From Scilla litardierei (lineage: Eukaryota; Streptophyta; Magnoliopsida; Asparagales; Asparagaceae): 64,000 bases of DNA. Where the stretch lies: assembly GCA_030789695.1 (NCBI GenBank), contig CM061133.1, positions 98,661,128 to 98,725,127 on the forward strand. Direction: 5' to 3'. The notes below the pieces were generated by a model. That model was not told where the DNA came from. It worked only from the letters and a program-made list of their open reading frames with translations, and made no database searches. Positions 21,076 through 33,600 of the stretch are shown here, piece by piece; positions within the stretch are counted from its first letter, which is position 1; each line of letters opens with the position of its first letter. The position numbers and the translations under genes are program-made.

Positions 21076-21617
21076 GAAAACGATTTTCAAATCAAACACC
21101 ATTAATGTTAAATAAAACATCATCAAAATCCATATCAGTGCCTCTGATACGTCTGCAAAATGTTGATTAAAGGAACCATCCAGCCAGCCTTTATTCTCGA
21201 ATACGGAATTCATACGTCCAGCCATGATTACGTGTCATCATTGGGCTCTTTGAAAAAAGAATTTTTTTCATGGATGAAATTTGAAACCAACATTCATCAT
21301 ATAAAAAAATACATTTCATTGCCTCTTACATGATACAACAACCATCAACGACATTCCAAGCCTTGCATGAATCCTCAACCTATTGCCCTCAGAATAAACT
21401 GACATCAATTTAGCATTGCTGATTTCTTGAAATATATCAAGCATACCATAGCAATGACCCAACATTTAATAAATATTAACGATTACTCATTTTACATATG
21501 TATATTTCATCATCGGGCAATTTTTAAAATGGATCTGCATACAATTAAGGGTTCAGCTTACTTGAAATGGGTTGTATTGCGAAGTCATGCAGTGTATGAA
21601 ATGCATCATACATCTAA
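21076..21617. other. AT-rich DNA without recognised feature
   Basis: No gene, repeat pair or structured signal is recognised here. Confidence 0.5.
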
Positions 21618-22520
21618 GGGCCTATTCTTTTGCAAGAATGTGGGCGACAAAGTGGGTATCGCTGACTGTTAACGCCAAAATTTCAGCATTTCCCCCCACC
21701 TTTTTTCAGCAGAAACATAAACACACACACCGTCACACACCCTCCACCCCCCAACACATTTGCCGAAAATCATCAATTTCAGCTAGATTCACTTTGTATA
21801 TGCGCCATCAACCATACCAAAACACAAAATTATATCAGAAATTATACCTCCCTCTCAGATCAGTAACCAAAATAGTCAAGATGAAACTCCCCTCACCGAC
21901 ACCAAGCTGCCATGGCACTTTCGATGATCCGCGTTGCAGTGGATCAAGTTCGGTAACCCACAACCGCTCGAGCGACCTGACGAAGTAAGGAAGAGAAATA
22001 TTTTTAGGGTTTTTGTACATAGGCCACAAGATCTGCCAAAATAATGAGGGAAAATGTTTAAAACCCCTATCTTTACCTCCTTCGCAGATTCGAAACCCCA
22101 AGCCAACAACGCAATAGCCCCTCCCCGACTGCAAGCTGCCTAGGGGAACCCAAAAGGCTCAAGCTCTCTGGAAGGGGGAAGGGACGGCAGAACAAATTTT
22201 TAGGGTTTTTGCCCAACAGATCAAGCGATTGCAGCTGCAAGAAGGGGAGAAGGAGGAAGGCAATCAAATAGGGGTAGGTGAGGTGATAACACACCAGTGG
22301 GACCTGCGAGAGGAGAGGAATCAAGCGTAATCGCCAGGTTTCACTGAGAAAACAAAAGAGGATGAGAATCCCAAATTCCCCCGCCACCCCCCAAATGCTC
22401 GATGTCACAATCTCTCAAAAGAACACGGTGTGAGATGTTCATTTGGGATTCTCAGCTACAGTAGGGTGCACGTGGGTCTCACCCACTTTCTTGAGCAAAA
22501 TCCAACAAAAGAACATACCC
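21618..22520. mobile_element. Possible non-autonomous TIR element of about 0.9 kb
   Basis: GGGCCTATTCTTTTG at 21618 is mirrored by CAAAAGAACATACCC ending at 22520, with TAA before and TTA after. The ends resemble Harbinger-like termini, but the flanks are not an exact direct TSD. Inside are two copies of TTTTTAGGGTTTTTG (about 22000 and 22197). ORFs inside look spurious. It may instead be the 5' end of the Harbinger element to its left. Confidence 0.45.
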
Positions 22521-22709
22521 TTAATTTCACCGCAAAACACCACCCTCCCTTCATTTTCTGAAGTGGTAATAATTAATTAATCGTAGGATGACAAATGCAG
22601 CATCAACATATGACTCTTATTATGCACGATCAATTTTCTATCTGAATCTATATGCCAAAGGTTTTCTTTTTAACGCAAAAAGTCCACCGAAGACTTAAGA
22701 CTAATCCAT
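22521..22709. other. Flanking sequence left of copia-3
   Basis: Unique AT-rich sequence, contiguous with 63550 onward before the copia-3 insertion. No gene is seen. Confidence 0.5.
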
Positions 22710-22714
22710 GAACT
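22710..22714. repeat. copia-3 target-site duplication, left (GAACT)
   Basis: GAACT is repeated exactly at 63545-63549. Confidence 0.93.
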
Positions 22715-22878
22715 TGTTATGAATGGGGGAGACCTTTGGTCTCCACCCACTATCATCCACCATTAAACCCACTCTTAGTGGGTGTCCCTTGGGATCCAAG
22801 GGACTTATAACTCTCTTAATATAATATATATAATGCTATGGACTTCACCATATGCTAATTCTTCTCAATATTCCAACA
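22715..22878 (+). repeat. copia-3 5' LTR
   Basis: 164 bp, starting TGTTATGAATGG and ending ATTCCAACA. It matches 63383-63544 with a few substitutions and a small indel. It contains the hairpin CCCACTCTTAGTGGG and the palindrome TCCCTTGGGATCCAAGGGA. Confidence 0.93.
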
Positions 22879-22892
22879 CGTTATCAATACTC
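22879..22892 (+). other. Probable copia-3 primer-binding site
   Basis: CGTTATCAATACTC directly follows the LTR. It resembles the CGTTATCA-type PBS of short-LTR plant Copia elements, thought to pair with an internal part of initiator tRNA-Met. It is weaker than a standard PBS match. Confidence 0.4.
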
Positions 22893-23179
22893 TTTTAAGC
22901 TGAGCCAAATCCTTGCCGACGAACGAATCGGTACTGACAGACGATTTGCGAGGACGTGGATAGGGCTTCCTTCTCCGACCTTCGCTAGATCCGGCGGGTA
23001 GGATCTAGAGGTACATTTTACGAAACCACTCGATCATCATTTTAATCTGTGATTATGTTTTTCTAAGAGCTCTATAGCTAGAAAATCATATTTCAACACA
23101 CAGATTTTAAAACATCTATTTTTAAATAGATTACATTACTTAGTTATTAGTAAATAAAAAAATTAAAAATTAAATTAAC

Positions 23180-23760
23180 CCCTGTTAAGGTGTCCCCCTT
23201 TGGGGGGCCTTTGTATTTTGCCGGAGCCACCCCCGTTGGGGGGCCTTCTATTTTCTGGCCACCCCTCCCCCCACCTCCCCCCCCCCGTTGGAGGGGGGAT
23301 TCTGTGATCCGGACGCCCCACACCCCGCTGGGGCGGGCCTATTTTTCGCCGGCTGGGTGGGCCTTCCACCGGGGTTGGATCGCATACGTGGGAGCGTCGC
23401 CACCCCCCCTGTCGGGGGCCTTCCGCATGAGAATGGATCATCGTCCCCCCCCCCGCCCCCTCGGGGGCCTACCTGGGGCCAGATCCCCCTTCGTCGGGAG
23501 CGGCCCGCTTGGGGCCGAATCACCGCCCCCCGTCGGGAGGGGCCCGCCTGGTGCCGGATCGCCCCCCCCCCCCCGTCGTGGGGGACTTCCTGCGATCTGC
23601 CCCCTTGTCGGGGGCACCTCTCGCCAGTCGAATGGAAATGGGGGGCCATGTCCCCCCCCCTGTTGCGTTTCAAAGCGGACCGAAAACAGAAAAACAAAAT
23701 ATTAGGGGGGGCTTTTTGACTCTCCTGGCGGCTAACTTTTCCAAACCCCCTTTCCTCCCC
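23180..23760 (+). repeat. GC-rich leader block with C- and G-runs in copia-3
   Basis: About 580 bp of irregular repeats around CCCCGTTGGGGGGCCT and CCCCGTCGGGGGC, with C-runs up to about 11 bases. It lies between the PBS and Gag, the same place as the GC-rich block of copia-2. Long ORFs on both strands reflect composition only. Confidence 0.85.
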
Positions 23761-24379
23761 TAAAGCTCTAATTAAAGTATGTGGGAGAAGAGGTATGGGG
23801 ACTCACCTGATGGGGCCAGAAGCCCAGTAAATAACAGAATTGGCATTAAAAACAAATGGGTATTGTTTGGCTAACGGGCCTGCAGCCCACAGCCAGCCCG
23901 CAGGCCTCTGGCCTACATGCCGAATTTAATTTAATTTCAGATTATAACTTATTAAACCCTGAAAATTCCAGAAAATTCTGAAAAAATCCGAAAAATCTGA
24001 AAAAATTCTGGAAAAATCCAGAAAAATCAGGGAAAATCAGGTTGAGGATATTAGGTTTGATTAACTCCTCTCAGGGTATTCGTGACAATTAATAAATTTG
24101 TAACTTAAATTTGATGTGTAATTAATTTTTACTCGCCTTAATTTAAATTGGATAAAAAATTAAATTACGTTTTAATAAATTACGAGGATTCTGAGACCGC
24201 TATGTCGTTAGGTTAGTTATCTAACCTACGGGTAGACGTTTCTCCATGGTCTAAGTAACTATAAAACATAAATTTAATATATTTATCCAATATAATTGCT
24301 TGAGATGTTGAAAGAAAAAATGTATTGTTTAGCCTGTGATGTTGCATAATTATATTATTAAAACTTCCTGGAATGTTAG
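23761..24379 (+). other. copia-3 leader, AT-rich part
   Basis: Non-coding. A simple stretch near 23960-24035 reiterates GAAAAATC and AAATTCTGAAAA. Nothing else is recognised. Confidence 0.5.
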
Positions 24380-24662
24380 TAAGACCGTGTTGTGGTTTTT
24401 GGATCGGCCGTTATTAGTCACCACCATTTATTTTTTCTCGCATTTTATTTTTTCTTTTCGAGTGAAAATGTAGTGAGGAACTTAATGTAAAATCCAATGC
24501 CCAGAGAAACTTCGCCTGAAGACGGAGGAAAATTGCTAATGTTGGGACCCCCAAGGGTTTCCAAATTGTAATTTTTATTTTCTTGTGATTCAAAATGTAC
24601 AAGGGACTTTGGACTTTTATTATTTTTGGTGGTGACCGGCCGATCCCCACAACAGTCTTAAT
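24380..24662. mobile_element. Foldback/MITE-like element in the copia-3 leader
   Basis: TAAGACCGTGTTGTGG...GGATCGGCCG...GTCACCACCA on the left is matched in reverse complement by TGGTGGTGAC CGGCCGATCC CCACAACAGTCTTA on the right. The arms are about 40 bp with small indels, and the whole element is about 283 bp. No coding capacity; no certain TSD. Confidence 0.6.
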
Positions 24663-24687
24663 TTTACTATTATGCATGTCTTAATTT

Positions 24688-25665
24688 TTGAAAAATATTA
24701 AATTCATGCTTATTCCATGCTTAGATAAATGGCAAAGATTGCGAGCGTCGATTTTAATGTTCTCGATGCGGCTGAAAAAAAATTACTTGAGCTGGCAGTT
24801 GGACCTGAAGTTCCATCTGCGCTCACAGGGCATAAGCCATACAGTTCAGGCTCCAGCTACGGCTGTGACAACTGATGAATGGACTTCTACTGTTAGAGTC
24901 TCCGATGTAGAGAAGGCGAAATCCATTATCTATATCAGGAGACATATTTATCGGACCCTGAAGGCTGAATATCTAACAGTGGGAGACCCTCATGAACTGT
25001 AGACAGCACTTGAGGACGGACACAAACATTAGAAAGATGTTATCCTCCCTCGTGCACGTTATGAGTGGGAAAATCTCCGACTTCAGGACTTCAAGTCCAT
25101 AGCTGAGTATAACTCAGCTCTCCATAACATCACCTCACACCTGAAGTTGTGTGGTGAACAAGTCTTGGAAACCTGAATGCTTGAGAAAACATATACATCT
25201 TTCCATGAGAAGGATGTTATTCTTATGCAACGGTATCGTGAACGCAAGTTCATGAGGTACTCTGATTTACTCCCATGCCTTCTTATGGCAGAGCAGAACA
25301 GAGAACTCCTACTGGCCACTCATAACCTACATCATGCTGGCTTTGCTCCTCTCTCTGAAGCTCACACATTTTCTTTCCAAAAGATGAAGAACAAACACAA
25401 GGGCAGATTCAACAAGGGGAAAACTGCAAAGAAGCAGATCAAAGCTCCTCTCCAGAACAACAATAATAAGGGGAACAAAATGAATACATGGAAGAGGAAT
25501 ACCTCTGACCAGACTTCTACTCCCAAGAAAACCTGGGATGAAAAATGCCACAGATGTGGCATAACTGGACACTGGTCCAGGGTCTGTCGTACTCCATGCC
25601 ACCTCCAAGATTTATATATGGCAGGCCTGAAGCTTTCCTCTGAAACAAATCTGGTGTATATATAG
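24688..25665 (+). pseudogene. gag: copia-3 Gag
   Basis: A Copia Gag begins around ATG 24729 (VDFNVLD) and changes frame at an A8 run (near 24775), where NYLSWQLDLKFHL picks up in the frame used by the rest. In-frame stops occur at 25000 (TAG), about 25030 (TAG) and about 25174 (TGA). The C-terminal half has a basic linker and a CCHC zinc knuckle CHRCGITGHWSRVC near 25547-25590. The domain order (Gag, basic linker, knuckle) is that of short-LTR Copia elements related to plant 'gag-polypeptide of LTR copia-type' proteins. Confidence 0.85.
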
Positions 25666-27261
25666 CATCCAACTCGGTTCAACACCAAGAATTTCGAGAA
25701 TAATGACTTCTTTGACTAAAGCTAATTTAGTCATCTTTTCAGCCATAATCATTAATATTTTGATTATGTTCTTCTTTATCTTAATCGAATGTAGTTTTAC
25801 TTTTCAATAAAACATTTTACATTCTTTTCAAGAGATAGAGATGAATTGTGACTGCCTTATGGATAGTGCCTCCACGCACAAGATCCTTCTTGATAGATGC
25901 TATTTTAATATCATCTTAATTATTATGGTCCCGACACTACAATTTCGGGACTAAATTATATAATAGAAGGATCAGGTGAAGAAATTTTATTGCTCCCAAA
26001 CCAAACACAAATTTTAATAAAAGATGTTTTATTTTCTCCATAATCAAACAAAAATCTATTAAGTTTCAAGGACATCCGTTTAAACGGATATTACTTGACA
26101 ACCGATGATTTCAATAGTGTTGAATAAATGTATGTTATTCGTCATAAGGATGGTATTGAAACCATCCTAGAACATTTTAATGGACTCCCGTCGAGCCTTT
26201 ATCAAACATACATCCAACCTATAGAATCTAATCTGATAGAGCACCAGCAGTGTTCTACATCACCAGAATTCAGTCTCTGGCAATTATAGACTGGGTCACC
26301 CAGGATCGGTAATGGTGTACCGCATCATCATGTGGACAAAATTTGAGGAACCTGAAGATTCTTCAAAAGGGTGATTTTCTTTGTCCCCTTGTTATAAGGG
26401 TAAAACTAATCAGGAGACCGTCCCACCTGAAAGTGGGGTTTTGAATCTCCTAGCTTCTTGGAGAAAATACAAGGGGACATTTGTGGGCTAATTCACCCAT
26501 CACGTTCTCCATTTCAGTACTTTATGGTACTGATAGATGCATCTTCATAAAATTATTTTCCATATTAGGCTCCCAAAACAAAAGCATGAAGCTTCTGAGA
26601 CCATTTCTTCGGACACTAAGTCTTTTTCTCAATATGATCTGCATACAAATCTCTGTGAAGATGAGATCCTGAAGATCCTTCACATTCAGAATATTTTTAA
26701 TACCGAACAAATTTACTGATAACCAGAAGATTATCAGATCACACGTCCATGCTGCCAATACGCCATCTAAGGTTGACATCCCCAAAGATGGGTGCAATCC
26801 ACCGGCAGCAGAATCGGCCGTACCTCAAATAAAAAGAGGACGACAGCCTTGCTCCAAGGATAAATTCCCTCGTAGAGGATTATAACTGGAGAAATAAAGA
26901 ATATCCCACCATAGGATTCTGAGCTCGGGCCAGTAATATCTCCCCTCCTTCAGTCCCCCAAAGAGGACAATACAGGAGAAATAAAATTAAAATTCGTACG
27001 TACTGGGGAGGTACTAGACATAAAAAGCATTGTCGTCGTCGACAACTTCGCGTTCGATATTGATAGTCATGCCGCTAAATGTGACGATGATATCGATCCA
27101 CTATCTCTAGCTAAATACAAACGCAGAGATGATTGGCCGAAGTGGAACGAAGCAATAGGAGTAGAGCTGGACTCACTCTTGAAACGCAAAGTCTTTGGAC
27201 CAGAAGTCCAAACACCAAGAGGTGTAAAACCTGTGGGATACAAGTGGGTATTCGTAAGGAA

Positions 27262-27284
27262 AAATAATAATAATAATAATAATC
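27262..27284 (+). repeat. (AAT)n microsatellite inside the copia-3 reverse transcriptase
   Basis: Seven AAT repeats encode consecutive Asn residues where related proteins have a short charged stretch between WVF-R-K and RYKAR. The length is a multiple of three, so the frame survives. Confidence 0.85.
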
Positions 27285-27569
27285 AGATCGCACGCTACAA
27301 AGCACGGTTTCTAGCTCAGGGATTTCCCAACGACTGGGAATAGATTATGAATATACTTCCCTTGGTTATGGATACGATCACATACCAATTCATAATAAGC
27401 TTAAATGGAAGATCTAGATATGCAGCTCATGGACGTTGTGACTGCATATCTACATTTCATTATAGATAAAGATATCTATATGAAACGTCCAGATGGTTTC
27501 AAAATACCAACAGAAATAAAAGATAGACATTGGGACGTCTATTCTATTAAGCTTCTAAGATCATTATAT

Positions 27570-27574
27570 GATTT
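27570..27574. repeat. TSD of the minus-strand chromovirus-derived element, left (GATTT)
   Basis: GATTT pairs with GATCT at 62063-62067 (4 of 5 bases). The coding sequence before insertion would read through GATCT as YDLKQS. Confidence 0.75.
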
Positions 27575-30500
27575 TGTCACGCCCCATTCCCCAGAATACC
27601 CGGTATTTAAATTTATTTTTTTTCCAAGTATCCTGAAGAGTGATGGGGAGTGAGCGAGAGAAAAAGAAAGAAAGAAGAGACTGAATATATAGGCCACTGC
27701 GCACATGCTGGGATAGTACAAGTGTAGCATCACAGAACATCAAACAACCTCATGAATAACGTAAATCAACAGCAACATATCTTACATATAACATCTTCCA
27801 TTAATATACTTGCTTCGAGCACACCACCACACATACACCACCACTCTTCACCTCCCAAGCAACCAGGTTACACTATATAGCTACAGCCCACGCCAAATTC
27901 TACTCTGAAACCCAACTCCAAGTCATCTCCAACCACGCTGTCCATGCTACCTAAAAATAGGGAGGAGCACATCAATGCGTGCCCCAGTAGGAACCAACTT
28001 GGATTTGGAACACCATTCTAAAGTTATTAATCCACCAAACAAGGCAAGGAAACTAATGCATGCAAACTAATTAACGTAATGAAAAGTAAATAGCTAGATA
28101 AGGGAATCATACCTGCGATCCAATGTAGAGCTGCTGCAAGAAAAGGGTTAGCACGAATAATAATAATAATAACAATAATAATAATAACACGAGTGTTCAA
28201 GCAACCAATATCAAATAAGATAAGTGCAAGTGCCCGAGGCATGACACAGAGCCACAAAGTACGGGCAAAGGGGAAGGGGAAGTGCTGTCAGCAGTAGAAG
28301 TAACACGCAAATCTTATTTTATTATTTCATAATTTATTTAATTGGAATTTAGGTAAACTGTGTGATACCAGGTCCTGGACTTCACCCCAAATTTGGGGTG
28401 AACTAGCACACGACGCAGTGGACACGGGCACTGTACGCCGGGCCACTCAGCTCCCCCCGTCCCTGGCAGGAGTGAGGCTCTACAACCTCCTTACCCCTCT
28501 ACTCCTGGTAAAGGAGAGTGGGTATAAAAATCCCCTTCACTCCCGGTAAAGGCGAGTGGGTATAAACTCCACACATCACATAATCATCTCCCAACTTCAC
28601 AGTTCAGGCCTCATATCCACAATTTACTCAAACCCCACCTAAAAACCGGGCTTTGCTAACTTACCCTCATTAGAGAGGATTGAGATTTATTCAATTTTAT
28701 AAGTTAACATCATAAGTGACACGTTTGGGGTCTTGATGGCATGGGTTTGCACATGTCACCTCAACTGTCCATCATCATACATAGGGTCATGCACTCACGT
28801 GACATGCCCTCTATCACAACACATCATCCACTCATAATTTCAATGTATCCATGTCATTCAAGCCTCTAACTTTACCAATTATCAATGTGGCTCAAGGCCA
28901 ACACTAACACATACATGTTTCTCAAATTACTGGCTATTGTCTTCATTGAGGCATTTCATCGAACACATGATATGCATCATGTTCCACATATCAATCACAT
29001 TAGCAATTTGATAGTATATCACACCAATCAACTTTCTTTTAGGTAATAACAGCAATCATGGACCATAGGGGTACAAATGGCAATATTACACAAATCATAT
29101 CACCATGCAAAAGCTTCAGCTTGCAGGAAATGCACATGATGTCATAAAAAGTGTCTCATATCATCCATTTATATATTTAATTTAAAATGCACATGATGTC
29201 ATAAAAAGTGGCTCATATCATCCAATTATATATTTAATTTAGCAAAACTTCCTGAATGAAACTTGTATATATGATAGTTATAGATTAACAGATAAATTTT
29301 CATGCAAACATACTATGTATTTGATTTATGGTGAATTATTTGGTGAAGTGTGTCAAATCTATTTTTCAGACAGATTTCAGAGCCTGTATTGAAATCCAAT
29401 TTTGGGCATGTTGGAGCCAGAAATTCGATATATAAGAACTCTGGTGAAATTTTAGAAACACTTGTTAAATTTTCAACAAGACCAAGATCATAAAATTCCA
29501 TGATGTGTGCAAGTGTATAGGCCAATTTTACTAACAGTGTCAACACTGAAAATCAAACAGACATGTTGTGAAGATGGATTTATTGATCCTAATTTCTGAA
29601 TTGAAACTATATCAAAATTTATATGATTTTGGGTTAGAACTTCAAGATCTACACGCTCATATTTTTTCGAAACATGATTCGAGCTACAGTAATTAGAATC
29701 AAGGCAAAATCAGACATCAAAGTTTCTGAAATTTAAAAGAGATAGGTTTGCTAAGAATTTCAAGGGGAAAATTGTGAAATTGAACATGATACATGGATTT
29801 TTGATTATCCCTATCACATATTAAGTGAATCATGCTATAAAAATATAGTAGCAAGAACAAATTATTGGAATTCCAAATTTAAGAGATTCCTACCTCAAAA
29901 CTTGATTTCTTCTCTCCCTCTCTTTCTCTTCACTCCATCTTCTTTCTCCTTGAAGCAAACTTGAATGCCTTCCATTAGGAAATGAAAATTAGGGTTTTTA
30001 TTTGATGAAGGAGGGGGAAAAGAGGATAGGGTGTCCGGCCATAGCATGGGGGAGAGAGGAAATGAGAAAAGGAGATGAAAAAATGAGAGAGAGAGAGATA
30101 TATATATATATATATCTAGATTTCTCTCTTTCTTTCTTCTCTTTTCTTATTCCTTTCTTCTCTTACAAGAATGGAATATTTCAAGGGAATATTCCATGAG
30201 GAAAATGACCAACATACCCCCTATCTTCCAAGTATTTACAAGTTTGCCGTTACTTTATGCACCGACCACTTAAGTATGTACGCACAGCAGTTTTAGTCAA
30301 AAAGACCGTTTTGCCCCCGACCTTTCTAAAAATTTACGGGGATTGCCATTGACCCCTAACCCCTTTCACACTTGCATGGCTATTCCTACATACATCCACG
30401 CACATCCATGCATGCGTACATGCATTGCACACGCACATCCAACACATCCTTGTTGTTTTGCACTAACGACGTCCTTCACACTTCTCCCACACTCAATCTC

Positions 30501-30659
30501 TCTTTCTCGTTTCTTAGCCATGTATTACGGCCTAATCTCCCTTACACTACGTTACATACATCTATATCTACGTTTATTTCATGCCTATGTATGCACCGTA
30601 GGTAAAAATACCATGTGTGTTCAGTAGAATACGCGTATAGTTCTAAATAGGGCATGACA
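27575..30659 (-). repeat. 3' LTR of the chromovirus-derived element (left copy)
   Basis: 3085 bp without coding signal. It holds an (AAT)n stretch (28155-28190), a duplicated GGTAAAGGCGAGTGGGTATAAA-like motif (about 28505-28570), a duplicated CATGATGTCATAAAAAGTG segment (about 29130-29215) and a CT-rich tract with a short TA microsatellite (about 29905-30165). The part from 27999 on is repeated at 59498-62062. Confidence 0.8.
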
Positions 30660-33600
30660 TCCTTCCCACCTTAGAATAAAGTCCGTCCTCGGACTTCCTA
30701 AGGTGTGAACCTTGCCGAGGTCAGCTAGGTATGATGGTCTTACTACCCATGAAGTATAGACAATAATACGTATCCACACCACACTTATATACTTTATATA
30801 ATTCATTGTCATCCATACACATCTGTATCACACACATTTCATAGATACCTCCTATTACTCATCTAATAACACATCCACATCACTACATGCATTCACTACC
30901 TATATATGTATACATATGCAGCCTTTACATGAATATCTACACACATATATACACTTTAACCGATACAACACATGCACATACCACAAATAGATTTCTATAC
31001 GTATCATTATACGTATCCAGATCGCTACTCATACCTATGTGATATGACATCACATCATATCCATATCATGATCCATAAGTCACTCACACATGGTACGCTT
31101 TCGTATACACCTAATACATTTAGATATAAACGACTTACATCCCACCTGTTTATATACTTACATACACATCTTTATCCATGCACAACACAAAATAATACAC
31201 ATTAATCTACACACCATAGCGTGACAAACAAGGCCACTATCACGGTGTCACACCGTATGTTTACCGGATCCATATACATCCACTACTTAGTTATATGAGC
31301 TCACTCACATTCATAGGCACATAAATATCTATATACACACAATATTTAGTCACATCCATACATACATTCACGTGCACGTACTAAATATGCATGATCAAGT
31401 CACATAAGGCTCACAATCATGCTTTAAATAATTATACACATAACCTCACATCCATAGTAGTGCACCTACTGCCTCACACAGATAGGTACATGTACCACAC
31501 GCAATACACACAAGAGTGCACAGACATAATACATTCCCCGCCATATGCTATATATGTAACTATCTTTGTACATCCTACACACATACTGCCATAATTTGTC
31601 AAATAATTATAAATACCATCTACACACCACACACGCGTATACATATAATATACAACAAGCACATACATCATAATACTCACATATCAAACAGTTTCATTCA
31701 ATCATATTCATCAAATATGTATATATATACTTATATTCCATACCTATCATATTTACATCCTCATTGCATATATACATACACACATACTTTGGTACAGACC
31801 TATATATATACATGTTTACAAGCAGAAATACATTTATCTAGGGCATACCGAGATACACTTGGATGGACAACCATATATGATAGATCAGCAAATAAACAAA
31901 CAAGATATGTTATAGTATATTTACATATATATATTCATTCATCCAATATACACACCATTACATATTCTCCTACTGCACATTACACCTACATGAACACATC
32001 CCTACACTCCACATTTATACAAGTATGATACATATTCACATATAGGTAACAACAATACTTCTTATAGATACTCCACAACTAATTATATACACACTCATTA
32101 TATACCCACAGATGTATTCATATCGACACCCTATATATATCTCTAGGCTTACACATCGCCATATACACGTTCGCTCATACACATTCGTTTATTATTCTAA
32201 TAGTAGGTACACACACAGACATGTATATAAACATTAGGATCCATGCAACCATGCACATACATCCCCATGTATGGGCACACACCCATACACACATATCATG
32301 CATATCCTGCTTTCACACTATATAGTCAAGCTACTCAACTATACTAGCAGGTAGTCGGCAACTACCCATACCATTATATACATAATATCCAGTATATCCA
32401 CACTTTTATTAGTATACTAGTACACACACTAATAAGTGTACTTCAATATTCATACACATTCAGTAGGTAGTCACACCACATATACGTATACATCCATATT
32501 CTGACACATGCATTTCAGAATAGGGATCATTCACATACATATACATATAACCACTTTTAAGACATACACCAATACACATTCAATAATAACAACACATGCA
32601 AACAATCACACCACGCTTGCTACAACACCCCCACATACATACAAGTATCTCATATGCCAGTACACATTCCTCCTTATGCCACTATAAACAAAAGGGTACG
32701 TGTACTTCTTATACATCCAAATGGTCCTATAGACACCATTCTACGGGTAAGCGTATACACACACATATACATATACCATAACTCCACTTAACCGTGCAAA
32801 TTCACAATCATCCTATACGTACCTGCACTCTATGGTCTCAAACACTTATATCCATCACATCCTACATGTATTACACGTTACACATATATTACTATCCCAT
32901 GATAGGCACTGTATAGGGCTAAGGCCTCAACTTAGGTGGACAGGTCTAAAGCACCCCTACCCACCTTAGGATACATCTACTCTAAACAACCTGGGAGCAT
33001 TACTCATACTACATGTGCGCTCATTATTTATCTATATCGCTACATGTACGCTATGTATGGCCTTAGCACAACACCTATCTTCACGCAATAGTACAACCCA
33101 CAACCGTATACCAAATTAAGATAATATACCAGTTCATATGAACACATAGGTAGCACATACACATACTTACAGTTATTCAAAATTTTAACACATTAAGAAT
33201 TCATACACTAGTAATGCAACACTAGCGATATATATATATATACGCCAATATCCCAATCTATATCTACACCACCTAGCCATACAAGCACACATATATTCAC
33301 ACGCATGCACTTTTCCACATATCCAAAGATAATGTTGACACTCCACTACTCTATCCATACAAGGATAGTCATACACACATCGGTACATTTCCTACGCAGG
33401 AACACAATCATAATACAATAGATAGGAAACACATACATGATCTTATAATACATACGTATATATCCCCACTCACACCCCTACCATGTATATATATACATCT
33501 CCACTAACTTATATATACCACCAGTATACATTTACGAAGAATCATGTATACTTCACCTATAGCTCAGGGTCACACGAATATGACACTTGCCTATTCGCAT

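Larger units (their letters stand above)
25838..27574 (+). pseudogene. pol: copia-3 Pol, N-terminal part (protease, integrase traces, reverse transcriptase start)
   Basis: Protein similarity can be followed through many frame changes. The protease-like CLMDSASTHKIL stands near 25855, followed by NLLSFKDIRLNGY near 26056-26095. Pre-integrase/integrase traces include SPSFLEKIQGD near 26450 and FQYFMVLIDASS near 26520, while most of the integrase core is missing. The reverse transcriptase starts with AKYKRRDDWPKWNEAI (27110) and GVKPVGYKWVFVRK, is interrupted by an (AAT)n expansion, then has MDVVTAYLH and IYMKRPDGF. It stops at LRSLYDF, where the chromovirus-derived element is inserted at 27575. 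Confidence 0.8.

Noticed and set aside
22073..22408. 111-codon minus-strand ORF with a hydrophobic leucine-rich product
   Set aside because: No homologous motif, and it lies within the TIR-like element among other overlapping ORFs; probably chance.
23190..23705. Several 140-170-codon ORFs over the C/G-run region
   Set aside because: Composition-driven Pro/Gly-rich products on both strands; no family features.
31516..32028. 170-codon ORF rich in Tyr, His, Ile and Thr
   Set aside because: It follows from the G-poor composition of the region; no recognisable domain.
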